A stretch of DNA of 64,000 nt, taken from the NCBI GenBank assembly GCA_012976225.1, contig JAAVVG010000008.1, positions 496,001 to 560,000 on the forward strand, read 5' to 3'. This DNA is from Golubevia sp. BC0850. Taxonomy: Eukaryota; Basidiomycota; Exobasidiomycetes; Golubeviales; Golubeviaceae. The notes beneath the pieces are model-generated. The model had not been told where the DNA came from and searched no databases. It saw only the letters and a program-made list of their open reading frames with translations. Position numbers and translations under genes: made by a program. Shown here piece after piece: positions 23,286 through 35,537 of the stretch. The first letter of the stretch is position 1, and every line of letters starts with the position of its first letter.

Positions 23286-23571
23286 TCTGAGTTGAAAATG
23301 AAGTCGTAAACCGGTCAAGAGCCTTGTTTGAGGTTTGGAGAACAGTTTGAAGGAAGAGGCTGGATGGTTTCGAGATCAAGAATTCTTCGTTCTGCTCTCG
23401 AGATCGATCGCGCACGAGGCCGAGAGCCGCGAGCGAAACTATATAGTAGAATCAAACGACCCTCATTTGGACAGGAACAAGTAGATCTACAGGACAGATT
23501 TTGACGAAAGATCGAGGGATTGATGCCCTGCCGAGGCAAAAGATCAAAACGAGAATGGAACAAAAGAACAC

Positions 23572-23678
23572 TGTCGGTGGCCGGAATCGAACCGACGACT
23601 CATCGGATTTGACCTTCAGTCGTTTGGATACACAGTGATATTCCACAACGATACGTGTTGCCTCTATACTACACCGAC
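23572..23678 (-). tRNA. tRNA-His (anticodon GTG) with a 36-nt intron
   Basis: On the minus strand the 5' GTCGGTG pairs with 3' CACCGAC to make a 7-bp acceptor stem, with A as discriminator. The T arm is GTCGG-TTCGATT-CCGGC, a good B box. The anticodon stem TATCG/CGATG closes a loop TTGTGG..C with anticodon GTG at the usual place. An intron of about 36 nt (23607-23642) sits one base 3' of the anticodon, the canonical position for nuclear tRNA introns. The exon part around the anticodon (ATCGTTGTGG) matches yeast tRNA-His. The D stem is weak. T runs downstream on the minus strand could end Pol III transcription. Confidence 0.85.
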
Positions 23679-25256
23679 GGAAAAGTTAATATGGTGGCAA
23701 CCCCAAATTTAAATCTTAAACAATTGCCCCGATTTAGTTTGACTCGAAATTTTCAAGGAGAAAGTTCAGAAGAAACGAAATAAAATCTAGAATCATATTT
23801 TCCGTGCTAAAGTCCCTTTTCGGGCACTGATGAACGTGCAGGAAAGGATTGGACCAAATTGAGAGCCACTTTCTCCAAATGAAGGTCTTTCACCCGAAAT
23901 GATTCAACAAAACCGGATCAAGAAAGTTGAAATTCATGAGTTTAGCCTCTGGAATCTTGAGCAAGGAACTTAAAACTTGTTTCAACAGTTTGAGGGCTTC
24001 TTTACAGCCCTCTCTTTGGTGTGGTTCTTGAAGAGAGGGAAAAAGACAGATTGCCTCGACAATTTTCAATCAGAATCTCACTTGGTTGTACGAAAAACAC
24101 AGCGGCTGGCTGAGAATCGAAACTCTTTCTTTTGGAGTTCCCTATGGAAAAACAAGTTCCCAAACCAAATGAACCTGGACTAGTTGGAGCTACTGTCTCA
24201 TTGCGCCCACCTAATAGCACAGTCCTACAGAAGTATACCTCAGATTTAATCTCAAGTTTCACTTTGGGAGTCATGACCGATTGATACTTTATTTTCGAGT
24301 CTCAGGAATGCAATTGCTTCGATAACCGGGAGGGCCGGCGGGGGGAATCATCAGCATTTTTTCACAAGTCAGCTAGTCAGACTTGTGATGTTTCCGTTTC
24401 TAACAAAGTTGAGCGCTTCTGGACCAAAACTCGGATCCCTCAACTCAATACTCAAGTTGAAGAGAATGGACATGACTTCTAAGAGAAACTGCTAGACTGC
24501 CCTGCTTCTCCTCTCAGTAGATTCACAACCAAAAGGGAAGTCAGAAAAAGGGATTTTCGTGAGGTCGCCTTTTCGGTCATTGAGAGCAAGGAAGGAAGTA
24601 TACTTACAATATGAGGGGAACCCAATCCAGGTGTATGATCAATCAGGTAATATACCGAACACCGCTATTGTCAAAAGCGGATGGGATTTAGAGAGAGAGA
24701 GACCCTCAAAGTAAAAGGCTCTTCAAATGTCAGTCCGAGACCCTCAAATTGTTTAGTAATTAGAGTTTCCTCAAATCCTTCTTTTCTGAGTTCGGTACTC
24801 GAGGCCTTCAATTTTGAGTCTCTGACCCTCCATCTCACGGTTCTCCGCCTCAGAGCTTCGAGGGGCTCATTGAGGGCGCACCAAGATTCAAGACTTCGCA
24901 TAAGGTTTTTAGTGCAAACGCCACCTCAAGGAGTCAAGAAATTTAGAATTGAGGCTTCTCAAGAGAACGTGAGTCCACTATCAACATTCGGAAAAGTACA
25001 TACGGTGATGTTTCGGAGTTGAAGACCCTTGTGAGTAGAGTTCGATACGTTCAATGTTAAATCTGAAAAGGTATATAAGAGCATTTATCAAATCTGTTCC
25101 TCGTCCAGCACCCACAAAGCTCCTCTTTCTCTTTCTCTTTCTTTTTCTTTTTCTTTCTCTTCTCTTCTTCTTCTTCTTGTTCTACAGTAGCTGGCCTACT
25201 TCCTTCACTTCAATTTCATTTTTCTTCTCCCATCTATCAATACTTTTGGAATCAAA
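23679..25256. other. Gene-poor stretch with a small hairpin and a TATA box
   Basis: No supported gene; short frames here mostly lack ATG or any motif. A perfect 9-bp inverted repeat (TCACAAGTC / GACTTGTGA, 9-nt loop) lies at 24362-24388. A TATA box (TATATAAGAG, about 25072-25081) and a long CTTT tract at 25128-25180 form the likely core promoter of the repeat precursor that follows. Confidence 0.5.
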
Positions 25257-26452
25257 ATGCAAATCATCAAGTACTGCTTACCCATTGCTTTCGTTCTTTC
25301 TTTGGCCGCAGCAGCCCCAGTTGATGTAAGTCTTTTCCCGTTTCCGAGGACTTCACCACCTCTCGAGCTCAACATTCTCCTATCTGCCTTTTTTTCTTCC
25401 CTTCAGCGCTTTTTGGTGGAAAAGAGAGAGACCTTTGAGTCTGAAGCACTTGCAAGATGGTTTAATGACGACACGGACACCTTGGCTAGAGCTCTCACTT
25501 CTAGAGGTTTGGTGGTGAGTGATTCGAAATTTACAGGCTGTCGAAGAGTAGTATTTGGACTGACATCAACTTCTCTTGCCTCATTCAATACTTGCAGGAA
25601 CCTGACGTCCAGAAGCTAGAGAGACGTCTTGGAACCGCAGCGGGAAAGATTGCTTCGGGCCCCTGGGCAAAGGGCCGATTCTTAGATACTCTGGGAAAGA
25701 ATTTGGACAAGGTTTGGGAGGCTGGCAAGCTCTGGGGCAAATACCAAGCTGGGACACAACCCAAAAAAGAGGCTTTGCTTTCAAGAGATTTCGAGGTGAG
25801 TTGACAACGACATGAACCTCCTTCTTCTCTGAAGACTTGAATCTGACTAGAACTTTCACTTTTATCTAAATGGTTCCGCTTCTTAATCTTGCTTCTTCCG
25901 TTGGCTTTTCAGGAGTTCGAGGAATTAGACAAGAGACTCGGAACTGCAGCTGGCAGGATCGCTGCCAACCCTTACGCAAAGGGCAGATTTTTGGACGTCC
26001 TTGGGAAGAACTTAGACAAGGTCTCTGACATTGGAAAGCTTTGGGGCCAGTACCAAGCTGGAACTAAGAAAGAGGCCTTGATCGGTGCTCGTAGCTTTGA
26101 TCTTGAGGTGAGTTGACAAAGCGAGCTTTTCTTCTCTGTTGAAGTCGCGACCTCGGTCTGAATCCAGCTAAAACTCTCCTTCCTCTCTCTGATCGGGCTA
26201 ATCTCTACTTCTCTTTCCTCTCTTTCACAGGAGTTCGAGGAATTAGACAAGAGACTCGGAACTGCAGCTGGCAGGATCGCTGCCAACCCTTACGCAAAGG
26301 GCAGATTTTTGGACGTCCTTGGGAAGAACTTAGACAAGGTCTCTGACATTGGAAAGCTTTGGGGCCAGTACCAAGCTGGAACTAAGAAAGAGGCCTTGAT
26401 CGATGCTCGTAACTTTTTGGATGAACTGATGCTCGCTGACTCGGCTCTCTAA
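25257..26452 (+). CDS. Secreted Kex2-processed repeat precursor (three peptide units)
   Basis: Five exons (25257-25325, 25407-25514, 25598-25795, 25913-26107, 26231-26452) give 263 residues. A signal peptide (MQIIKYCLPIAFVLSLAAAAP) is followed by LVEKRE. Then three units of about 62-65 residues, each starting LGTAAG right after a dibasic pair: RR at 68-69, KR at 132-133, KR at 197-198. Each unit carries AKGRFLD.LGKNLDKV..., (GKLWG.YQAGT) and a KKEAL motif, and looks amphipathic and helical with a positive first half. Each unit is one exon. This layout matches Kex2-processed repeat proteins such as Candida Ece1 or Ustilago Rep1 as a class, but the unit sequence is unlike those. Products are likely released peptides; function is unknown. 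TATA at about 25072 and a CTTT tract lie upstream. Confidence 0.88.
25913..26452 (+). repeat. Near-identical tandem exons of the peptide precursor
   Basis: Exon 4 (25913-26107) and exon 5 (from 26231) match base for base from GAGTTCGAGG for about 185 nt, with two differences near the end (GGTGCTCGTAGC versus GATGCTCGTAAC). The first repeat exon (25598-25795) is clearly diverged. Introns before each copy share only the first dozen bases and then differ. Confidence 0.85.
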
Positions 26453-27049
26453 GAGGGGGTGCATTATTCTTTCCTTACGATTTCTGCTTTTTTTGTATTA
26501 TTTTTTGTCTCTCCAAATAAATGACATATTTATTACTTCGATTCAGCGCTTCAGCGCTTGTTCGGACAGATTCATGTCCTCCGACTTTCTCATTTCCAAA
26601 GTTTCTCTGCTGGTTTCAAACCTTGGTGGAAGATGGGAGAAAGGATGGGGGTCTGGAAATAGCTTCGCCGGCGACAACGATTCTGGGATCTCAAGTGGCC
26701 TCAATTTGCAATCGTCGTATACGAGTCCCTAAACCAATTACGCCTGTGATCGTCTATTGTAAACAAAAGCGGCATCTCTTTTCATCTAAGTGATGGTTTG
26801 TAAAAACTAAGGGAGATACTCCAATTCGTACTATCAAGAATTGAAGTCTTCACAAAGAAATTCGAATTTGCATACCCTTCCCCTTCTTGATTAATACATA
26901 AGGATCAAAAAGAGCGACATCATTATGATCTCGAGAACTCGACTAAGAAGACACACCCTTTGAACCATCGTTCATGAAAATGTCTTCGTTTAAAAATAAT
27001 ACAGCTTGATTCGATTCTTCATCCCAACTTTAATTCCTGCTCTTTCGTA
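26453..27049. other. Convergent intergenic region
   Basis: 3' flanks of two convergent genes; T-rich after 26460 with AAATAA at about 26515-26520, a possible polyadenylation signal for the precursor. No gene seen. Confidence 0.5.
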
Positions 27050-30000
27050 CTACCTCCCTTCAGTGATGGCCAATTTTCCCCTTCCCAATCCCGTCTGAGT
27101 TCCACCTAAAATCGACACCGCACACCAACGATCCTGTAGGTAATTAACAGACCAAGTTCCTTCCAACGAGGTCCAGATACTGTATCTCTGTTCTAAAAGC
27201 CCAGTGACCTATTCATCGATAAAGATAAAAAGATTGCATTGGAGAGAGAAAGAGAACGAGTGTGTCAAAAGTGAGCAGCTTGTCCTTCTTCTTTCCTTGC
27301 CAATCTACAAAAGCAGAGACTCACAGTATGCGTTTCCAAAATCTTTGGATTTGAATGAGTATCAACAGTTTCAGTTCTCTGATAAGTAAAAGAGAAAGGA
27401 GGGATTCCAACCAAATCGAAAATGATTTCAGCTTGATTTCCTTCTCTCAAATCTTCTACGAAATGTCTTCCAGCCGAGACTTTGACAGTTGGTAAAGCAT
27501 GAACAGTCTTAACCAAATTCGAATCTTGTTCTTTCTTCAATTCATGTTTGCATTTGTTTTGTTGATGAGCTACGCTTTCGATCCGTAGTTCTCCAGGTTT
27601 ATCTGCCACTCTAGAGAACTCTGGGGTCTTGATGGAAGCTGAGGCTTGCTTCCCTGCGAAACTGTAGACTACTGTCCAAGGAGCCGAACCTTGAAGGCTT
27701 ATGAAGAGAAAAGAAAAAGAGAATGGAGGTGAGATCAAATCGGGAATGGAGAAAGTACCTTCTAGCACCAATTCGTGATACTCACACAAAGTCGACACTA
27801 TCTCCAACACAGTAATCATCTTGATTCCCTTTAGGAGTGATGCTAGCTGTTTCTGCAACCTCCAAGTTGACTCCTACGCCATTCTTTCCACCAGCGACCT
27901 CGCTGAAGCAGTTGTTCTTGTCTCGAACGCTCTTGACTCTAAGGTTCCAACTTCCAGTGTTATCGAAAGTAAACTTCTTCCTACTCAGTTCGATAGGATA
28001 AGAATGAGTCACAATGTTATCGATAGTGAAGATCTTATCAATAGACACCGGCGCTGAAGATTCCGAACCGGAAGGTTGATGTTTGAGTTGAATCTCAACT
28101 GAGAAAGGTGGAGTTCCAGATAAGAATAGAGTTGGATATTGATTTGAACCTAATTTAGTCTTTGAATTTTCGAAATTAGAAGGAGATAAAGAATCATGAA
28201 GACAGAAAGAAGGAGGTTTACCTGCTGAAGAAAGACTAACTCCAGGTAAAGGATAGACCATTTGTTCTAATCTTCTTGAGCCTTCATTTGATTTAGCAGA
28301 TAATTGAGAGATAGGATAAATTGCATCTCCAATTTCTTTAAGTTCGTAAACGTGCCAGCCTGGAATTGAAGTCGAGAGTTGAAGAGCAGTAACATTCTGA
28401 GCTGAAGCAAACTTTTCTCTGACCTTCCTTGAATTTGAATGAGCTCCATTTGAACCAGTAGCTATAAGGTCTGCAGCTAGATCGTAATCCAGTTGTTCCG
28501 CTCCGTTCCAGCTTGGAATCGAATGATCGTAGGTGATTTGAATTGGAGTTCTACCTCTCATTTCGATGTCCACGGAATCAGCCTTACCTCTGCACACAGC
28601 CTCTCTCAGAAGACTTCCATTCTTGCTAGAAGGAACCCCAGAATTCGATAGGAAGTGTACTTCAGGTTTTGGTTTACTAGTGACCAGATAGTCTTTAGCA
28701 ACTAAAATCTCTCCTGGACAAAAGCTATCCTTTGAAGAGAAGATCACGTATCTTCCTGGCTTGGTGACCTTGATGTTTCCATCGGAAGTGGAGACCTTGG
28801 ATTTCAGAACCTCCAACTTGGACTTGGAAGATCCTCGAAGGTTCTTCATGGCTTCTTCCACGTCTTCATCCGGTTCCAACCTGACGTACTCTAAATCCCA
28901 AGGGCTGGTTCCTTCTAACCTGAGCGGTAAGGTAGCCTCTTGACCTTCCAGGATCTTGATCTCTCTAGCTTCTCCAACCACGTTGTTAGGGGAGAGGAAG
29001 GTCACTGTTGGTCTGTCTCTTCGAACTTGATAGACGACGTCCGGAGAAACGAGTGGCCTTTCACAACCTCTCGAATCCCTGATACTGGCGAGACTGAGAG
29101 TGACCTCTCCACCTTTCTGAGATATATGAGGTGGCAGATCAACTTTGAGATCATGCTTCGGACCTTTGATTCCAGTGATCGTGTGAGAAGTGCTAGAACT
29201 GGACGATCCAGACTTCTTGTTCGACTTCTTGCCTTCTTGTTCTGCACCGCTGGATCTCAGCGTGTAAGTCAAATCGAATGGACCAGATCCTGAAAGCTCG
29301 ACTTCAGCAGTTGCAGTGGTTTCTTCTCCTGTACAGCTGTGCATGACGACCCTCTGAGGAGCTAGACCTTCTCTAAGCTGTTCGATCGTATCTCTTTGTT
29401 GAACTGCTTGTCTATTGGAAGCTTGAACGGTAGAAGAAGCTTTGGGACTCTTTTCTCCGTTAGCAGAAATGAAAGAAGCTGAGGCTAGAGGATGAACTTC
29501 TTGAGTTGTGACTGGTCCGTCCAAAGTGATCTTCTGGTAATTAGCATCTCTGAGTTCCACGAAAGAATAGGTGACCTTTCCTTCAGTGAGAGGTCTGAAC
29601 TCAATCTCATGTCTAGTCCTATCGATCATGATCCTTTCAATCCTTTTGATGGCAGGAGTGGCCTTTCCGTGTTCTCTGATCTCGTAGGCTAGAGTGAAAG
29701 GCCTTGTTCCAGAAAGCAAGACCAAAGCCTTGACACCCACCTGACCGGCACATCGATCCTCGATAGAAGAGAATTCGATTTGAGCCGTTGGAGGAGGAAC
29801 GTACTCAACAGTGCAAGACCAAGGAGATCCAATTTCTCCAGAGCAGTACTTTCCAGAGACTCCGGATATCGTGTAGGTTCCAGGCGAATCAGCCTTGATC
29901 TGAGAAGCACGAGAACCAGAGGTGAAGATAGTGAGATTCTTCTCCCAAGGTTGCGAAATCTTTTCGGCTCCTCCTATGGAGCTAGAATCTGGGACGTAAG

Positions 30001-32196
30001 CTAGGTTTACCTCCCATGGTCCTCCATCAGTTGAGGCATCCAATTTCTGACCTTCCGTACCTTTTAAGCTAAGTCCGAGCTGTAGACCAGGTCCGTCTTT
30101 TAGAAGCTTGAGAGTCTTGTCTGGATTGCAACTGCTGAAAGCGATCTTTGGTCTTGGGTGAACTACGATCTCTCTTGAGGAGACGATGGGTTGAGGAGCA
30201 GATGGAGGAATTCCGACGTTCTTCGTTCCAGCAGATAAAAGACTCTTCTTGTTACCCTTTGTAGAGTCTGCCGAGATCGAAGCTGAGAGATCCAAAGTGT
30301 TTCCACAGGCGTCTCTGATGCGTTCTAGCTGATACGTATAAGTTCCTGGAGAGGCAAGATCCATAGCGATTGGCATCTTCATCTCTTGAGAAACAGCCCA
30401 GAAGTAGTCTATGGAGTTGGATGGAGTCCTTCCTTTCTCGTTGCGGATTGCTACTGGCAACTCAGTCTTCGAATTCAAACCTTGAGGATGAGGACCAGAG
30501 ATATGAGAGATCTTCAAGTGTTGTTTCTTGCCACTTGAGGAACCAGATTTGGATTTATTCAGAGTGTTGGAAGAAGATGAGTTGAAGGTTCTTGAATATT
30601 CCAATTCCAAAGGTGGAGTTCCATGGACAAAGGCTTCTAATTCAGCAGAATCGGAAGGACAATAATGATCCACTGATTCCGATTGCCTTGACATTTGCTT
30701 GATTTTGCTCTTTACTGATTTCTGAACATCTTCACTACTTTTAGTGAGACTTTCTGGAAGATTGAAAGCACTACTTGGACAATTTACAACCACAATTTCT
30801 CCAGAACTTAATCTAGCATCATTCTTTTGAGAATCCAAAACTCTTTCCAATCTAATTCTACCAACTTTAGCGATTTGTAAATGATAAACGTTTTGAGAAG
30901 GTTTTGAGTTCGAAGATGTTGATTTCCAATTTCCTTTCAATTGATTTCCCCCCAAACCATCATCTAACAGATCATCTCCATTATCAATTAGATCTCTCTT
31001 CAATTCTCTTTGAAATTGAACTTCATTTTCTCTTTCAACTGATCTTAATTCATTCTTAGAAATACTAATGTTGAATAATTGAGGTTCTAAGATTGAATCA
31101 TAATCTTGAGTTGAAGTTTCAAAAGGTGTAACACTATATTGAAGCCAACTGGGTTCTGTATTATTGAATATGACTGGGACGGTTATAGTTGGAGTGTTTG
31201 GACCTACGCAAAAACAAGAGGATGAAACTCCAGAAGGTGTTTGAGCAACTGATAATTTAGCAGTTGAATGTGGTAGAATATGAATTGTATGCTGTCCTAA
31301 AATATGTGAAGAAGGTGAGATTAGATCTCTAAGTGATACTCTTCTTTCAGATAAGGATAGAGAAGTCGAAGAATCTAAATGAAGAGACGGAAAAAAAAAG
31401 TGTCAGGTTGTTGTCTATCGACTTATCGCGAGAGTCAGAACTAACCGCAAGCTCCAAAAAGCACAGCATTACAAACTCCAGTTCCCCAAGTTGCAATCCA
31501 ATTGAAAAGTGGAATCCAAGTCAAGATAGACCTCCAACCGCCATTGAAGAACCAATCTAGTGAGATTAAGCTGATAAAAATGAGAGTCCATGTTGTACCT
31601 GGATGATCGAGCCTCGGCACTCTAAGTTTGCTCATCATGAAACAGTAGAGGAATGTTAGGATGACTGGATGAGAAAGAGCTGAAGTGGGGGAGAAGGTAG
31701 AGGCGGAGGGAGGAGTGAAGGAGAAGAAGGTTGTGTATAATTTGTAGGCCTGAGCAGATGAAAGTGGGAAGGACAGAATCTAGTCAGTAGCTTTTCTATC
31801 AAATCAGTTCATCATATAGACGAGGGCCTAGACCTAAGAGAAGGATAGAGAGGAACAAATCGAAGAGTTTCTATAGCTCTTCCCAAATCTACCTTGCACT
31901 CCACTTCGAGCCTTTCGGCCTCTTTTGTCGATCTATCATCCAAGCTAGACATCGATAATACTACTCTATCATCCATACGCCTTCAATCGAGTACCTAAAT
32001 TGCCGACTAGGGAGCCTAGAGGTTCTGAATCGCAACTCACCTCCAAAGCTATGAACAAGCTAGTAGCATACACTCTTTGAGTTGGACCATCGAGAGTTTC
32101 CAACGAAATAGCTGGTCCTCTTTCCCACCCAATTCCATTCTCGTTAGGCTGTTGTCGAGCTTGAGGAGGAGCTGCTTTATTGGCTAGAGCTGACAT
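27050..32196 (-). CDS. POM152: Nuclear pore membrane glycoprotein POM152
   Basis: Five exons (32041-32196, 31446-31749, 27786-31374, 27325-27697, 27050-27208) give about 1,526 residues, longer than the yeast protein (about 1,337). The N-terminus is cytosolic; AYKLYTTFF and TWTLIFISLISLDWFF mark membrane segments, and a long lumenal part holds Ig-like repeats recognised by GTPPF/GTSPWDLEY/GSGPFDLTY motifs repeated about every 100 residues. The last exons read SAPWTVVYSF, GIPPFSFTY and EGTWSVNYLQDRWCAV, the conserved end. POM152 anchors the pore's membrane ring. The long open frame starts internally at 31003; the real N-terminus needs two upstream exons, found by splice sites and motif match. 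A TTG nine bases upstream of the ATG was rejected as start. Confidence 0.93.
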
Positions 32197-32499
32197 TTCT
32201 TCCAATCCTCTGCTGCTCTCTGAGCTCTTTCACCAGCTCTCTCACAGCTCAACTTCTCTCTTTTCTCTCTTCGGAAAGAACTTCTTGATGAAACCCTAGT
32301 TTGAAGAACTTTGACTAAAGGATATTACTTGCGAGTGCGTTGTTTCGATGGTTGCAGTTGGGAGGAAAGAGACGCTCTGTTCTTGAAAGATGCCATTTCG
32401 CATCCCCATCCCCATCCCCATCCTTTTTGTTTCGATTTCTTCTGGTCATCCTACCTTCTCATTGAGAACTGTGACCAATTTCATCAACCGCTCAAGATC
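32197..32499. promoter_or_regulatory. Shared bidirectional promoter of POM152 and GLE1
   Basis: 303 bp separate the two start codons of divergently transcribed nuclear-pore genes. It holds CT-rich segments on both sides and four tandem CATCCC units at about 32400-32424 on the GLE1 side. Shared control is inferred from the layout. Confidence 0.5.
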
Positions 32500-33692
32500 A
32501 TGAGAATTGGACTGGATTCAGATCCAGATTCAGAATCATCTTCATCCTTATGTTCATCTTCAGGTCAAGTCAACTTTCAATCCAAGTTAACAAAGAAAGA
32601 CAAAGGCAAAGCCAGATTAATTGATAGTGATTTTCATGATTCAATCATTTCATCTCCAAATCTAACTAAAACTAATCCATCTGGGATTCGAGGCAACCTT
32701 GCCAACAAGAAATTAATTCCACCTTGGATAGCAAGACAACGACAACAACTTACAACCCAAAGAAGATCAAAAATTAGATTCTCACCTTCTTCAACTAATA
32801 ACTCGGAAGTTTCAAGTGAAGATTTTGATCAAGAGCAGAATGAAGATGAAGATACTGATACTGATTCAGATTCGAATCTATCTGATCACTCTGAAAGTGA
32901 AGGTGATGGAGAGGGAGAAGATCAGAATAGGGATACTCAAGACAATTCAGATTTAGATAGTGAAGAAGAACAATGGCCAGTTAACCCAGGGAAATCAAAC
33001 AATCAATCCAAACAGGAAAGGAATAGGTTGAAAAGAGATCAAGAAGTTGTTAAGAGGTTGATTCGATTGCAGAGTAGTGATGGAACTGGGTTGGAAGAGT
33101 CGCAGAATCAAATTGCTAGAACTTATGTGAGTAGTCTCCCAGATGAATGTATCTCATAAGGACAAGTTGGATCGAAGGAGAAATTAAGCTGAAAGGGCCC
33201 TTCATGTCTCCCCTCTCATCTCAATCTGACCTCTCCCCCTCCCCTTCCCTCTGGGGTACCTGTCTTTCAGTCCAAAGCAACAAGAAACTATACAGCTAAA
33301 CTTCGAAGCCTGTCACTTGCACCAATCGAAAGCAATCCTCGAAATTCAAGGCAGACTACTTCGATAGGTAGAGAAGCTTCTGAAGCTAGAGCTTGGTTAG
33401 AACAAAAGGAAATGGATCAAGTTAATGGGATCTTAGAATCTCTACAGTTGAAAGCCAAGGAAGATGAAAGGAAAGAAGAAGTAGCTTTTGAAGAGAGACA
33501 GAGAGTTCTTTGGAAGGTGAGTTTGATCATTGTAATACTTTTTTTCCCCTCTTTTCACTCTTTTCGATGGCTTGAAGTGGCTCCTGCAATCTTTCTTTGA
33601 GCAATTGAGTAACGTATTTAAACTCGAGTTTGCGTCTTCTTCCCCTTCTCCTTCTGCTACTTCCCTTCCCCGCTCCTTCTTCTGAACTTCAC

Positions 33693-33732
<40 letters not shown>

Positions 33733-35288
33733 ATTTGATTTGATTTGATTTGTCCACAGTCAGTAGAATGTTCAATCTTAGCAGCCGAAAAAGAAAGAGA
33801 TGAAGCTTTAGCAATCCAAGCTGCTAGATTAACAGCTGCAAGAAAAGCAGCTGAAGAAAGAGAGAGACTCGCAAAAGAAGCAAGAGAAGCTGAAGAAAGA
33901 AGAATTGTTGAGGAAAGAAGAATCAGAGAAGAAGCTGAAAATCAGAGGAGAGAAGAAGAAAGGAGAGAAAGAGAAGAACAAATTGGAGGTGGATTGGATT
34001 TGAAGAGAGAGGCCAAAGTGGAATGGGAAAGTTGGAAAGAGGTTATGAAAGTGAGTATGTAAAGAGGGGAGGACATGGCGTTTTGAGAGATCTCCCGGAG
34101 AATGGGGGAGAGGGACTTAACTTTCTTTGTCTTCTTCCTCCTTTCGGTTTCAAAAACAACAGAACATCAAAGAGAAAGTTCTGCCTTATGTTTCTGGAAA
34201 TGGGGATTTGAGGAAACAATGTTTTGCAGCTAAACGTCAAATTACACCTAAAGTTGGGCAATTAACGAATTCAAGACAAGAGATAACTAGAATTGTGAGT
34301 ATCCGTTTTCCGCTGATCCTCTCCCTCTCCCTCTCCCTCTCCCTCTCCCATCCTTTCCTCTCTCTAACCTACGTTTTCTCTTCTTCTCTTCAAGACCATC
34401 TCCATCTCAGAAGTTTTATCCTCAGCCAGAAACGTTTCAACCCCATCAGGTGAATCAGAAGTTTACATTTGGATTTTGAATCATTTATCAAAATGTTTCA
34501 TAAGACAATCAGAACAAGAAGTTTCAGTGAAACAAGATACTGCATTTCCTTTAGCTAGAGTTGTTAGATGGTTAATCGATGGTGGACATGAGAAATTGGG
34601 AGAAATCTTAATGGCTAGATTGGTTAAGAAATGTCCTTGGGTTTTAGGATTTTGTCCAGAGAGAAAGGAGGTGAGTTAATATCTTCATGCTCTTTATTTT
34701 GAAGAAGTCAAAAGATGGGTTGTGAGGATTGATGTTTCAATCTGACCCAGTATTTCTGAATGGGGTTCTCACCTTTACTCTTCAATCTTTCAGAGCGACA
34801 CCGATGAAACCTATTCCAAATCTCTAGGAAAATCTGACCCTTCAGAAACTTCAGTTCAATATTCCTCAAGAATGTCAGGTATCCTTGCATTTTATTTCGC
34901 AATCCTTCAAACCGAAAGAATTTCTCCACCATCTCCACTTTCAAGTCTAAACCCATCTTCAACAAGTCTTGCACCTGAATTCCGACCTTCAAGATTATGG
35001 ACTTGGCAAGCCAGAGCCATTACACCACCACTGACAAATCATGGTTTATTACCTACCCTTTGGTGTTGCTTTTTAGAAATCGCAGGTCCTAGAGCCTTAA
35101 ACGTTTATGGGAAACAAACTGAGAAAGTTTGGAAATTGTTGTTGGTCAAAGGGATTAGAGAGGAGAATGCTGGGTTTGTGAGGGAAGAAACTGCCAGACC
35201 TGCTACTGCTAGATTGAGAATCCTTCTGGAAAGTTGGGAGAAAGATGGTGGGATTAGGGGAGAAGGTGGTAGAGAGATGGAGAATTAG
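32500..35288 (+). CDS. GLE1: GLE1-like mRNA-export factor
   Basis: Acts at the cytoplasmic face of the pore, where Gle1 activates the DEAD-box ATPase Dbp5 with inositol hexakisphosphate. The N-terminus is acidic and disordered (EDEDTDTDSDSN). A long charged coiled coil follows (AARKAAEERERLAKEAREAE). The C-terminal GLE1 domain shows VSKIxTPKVGQLT-like (RQITPKVGQLTNSRQEI), KKCPWVLGF, RMSGILAFYFAILQT, SRLWTWQARAI and CFLEIAGPRALNVYGKQ with a final WKLLLVKGI helix. At least five introns interrupt it; two carry simple repeats. The ATG at 32500 follows an open but TTG-started frame and gives a sensible start (MRIGLDSDPD). Confidence 0.88.
33696..33752 (+). repeat. (TC)n and (TTGAT)n microsatellite in a GLE1 intron
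   Basis: About 17 TC units run directly into four copies of a TTGAT pentamer just before the CAG splice acceptor. It serves as the polypyrimidine side of the intron. Confidence 0.9.
34319..34349 (+). repeat. (CTCCCT)n repeat in a GLE1 intron
   Basis: Five hexamer copies in the next intron of the same gene. Confidence 0.85.
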
Positions 35289-35537
35289 AGGAGGAGGAGG
35301 GGGAGGATTGCGCCATTTCTGTTTTGTTGAGACTTGTAATTTCAATGTAATAATAATCTCATTAGATCTTAAGAGTTTGAGAACTTGGCTTGGTGCGCTT
35401 TGAGAATTAGGGGGGCGAGAACAACACCAGCAGCGCCTCCTCCTTCCTAAGACCAACCATACTGTTGCATTTGATCAAGACACTTGAAGATGACTTCGCA
35501 GCTCTAGCCAACCAATTCAATCCATAATTCCTCAAGA

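Noticed and set aside
24362-24388. A 9-bp perfect hairpin as a terminator or RNA gene
   Set aside because: A single short stem is expected by chance at this scale, and nothing adjoining supports a transcript.
24671-24901. A 76-codon minus-strand frame in the gene-poor stretch
   Set aside because: There is no family match, no clear splice partners, and it lies in noncoding-looking sequence.
32311-32499. An N-terminal extension of GLE1 (HPHPHPHP stretch)
   Set aside because: It would need a TTG start; the repeat is a CATCCC microsatellite in the leader.
33696-33752. Possible CRISPR-like or satellite array
   Set aside because: It is a plain (TC)n/(TTGAT)n microsatellite with no spacers, inside a GLE1 intron.
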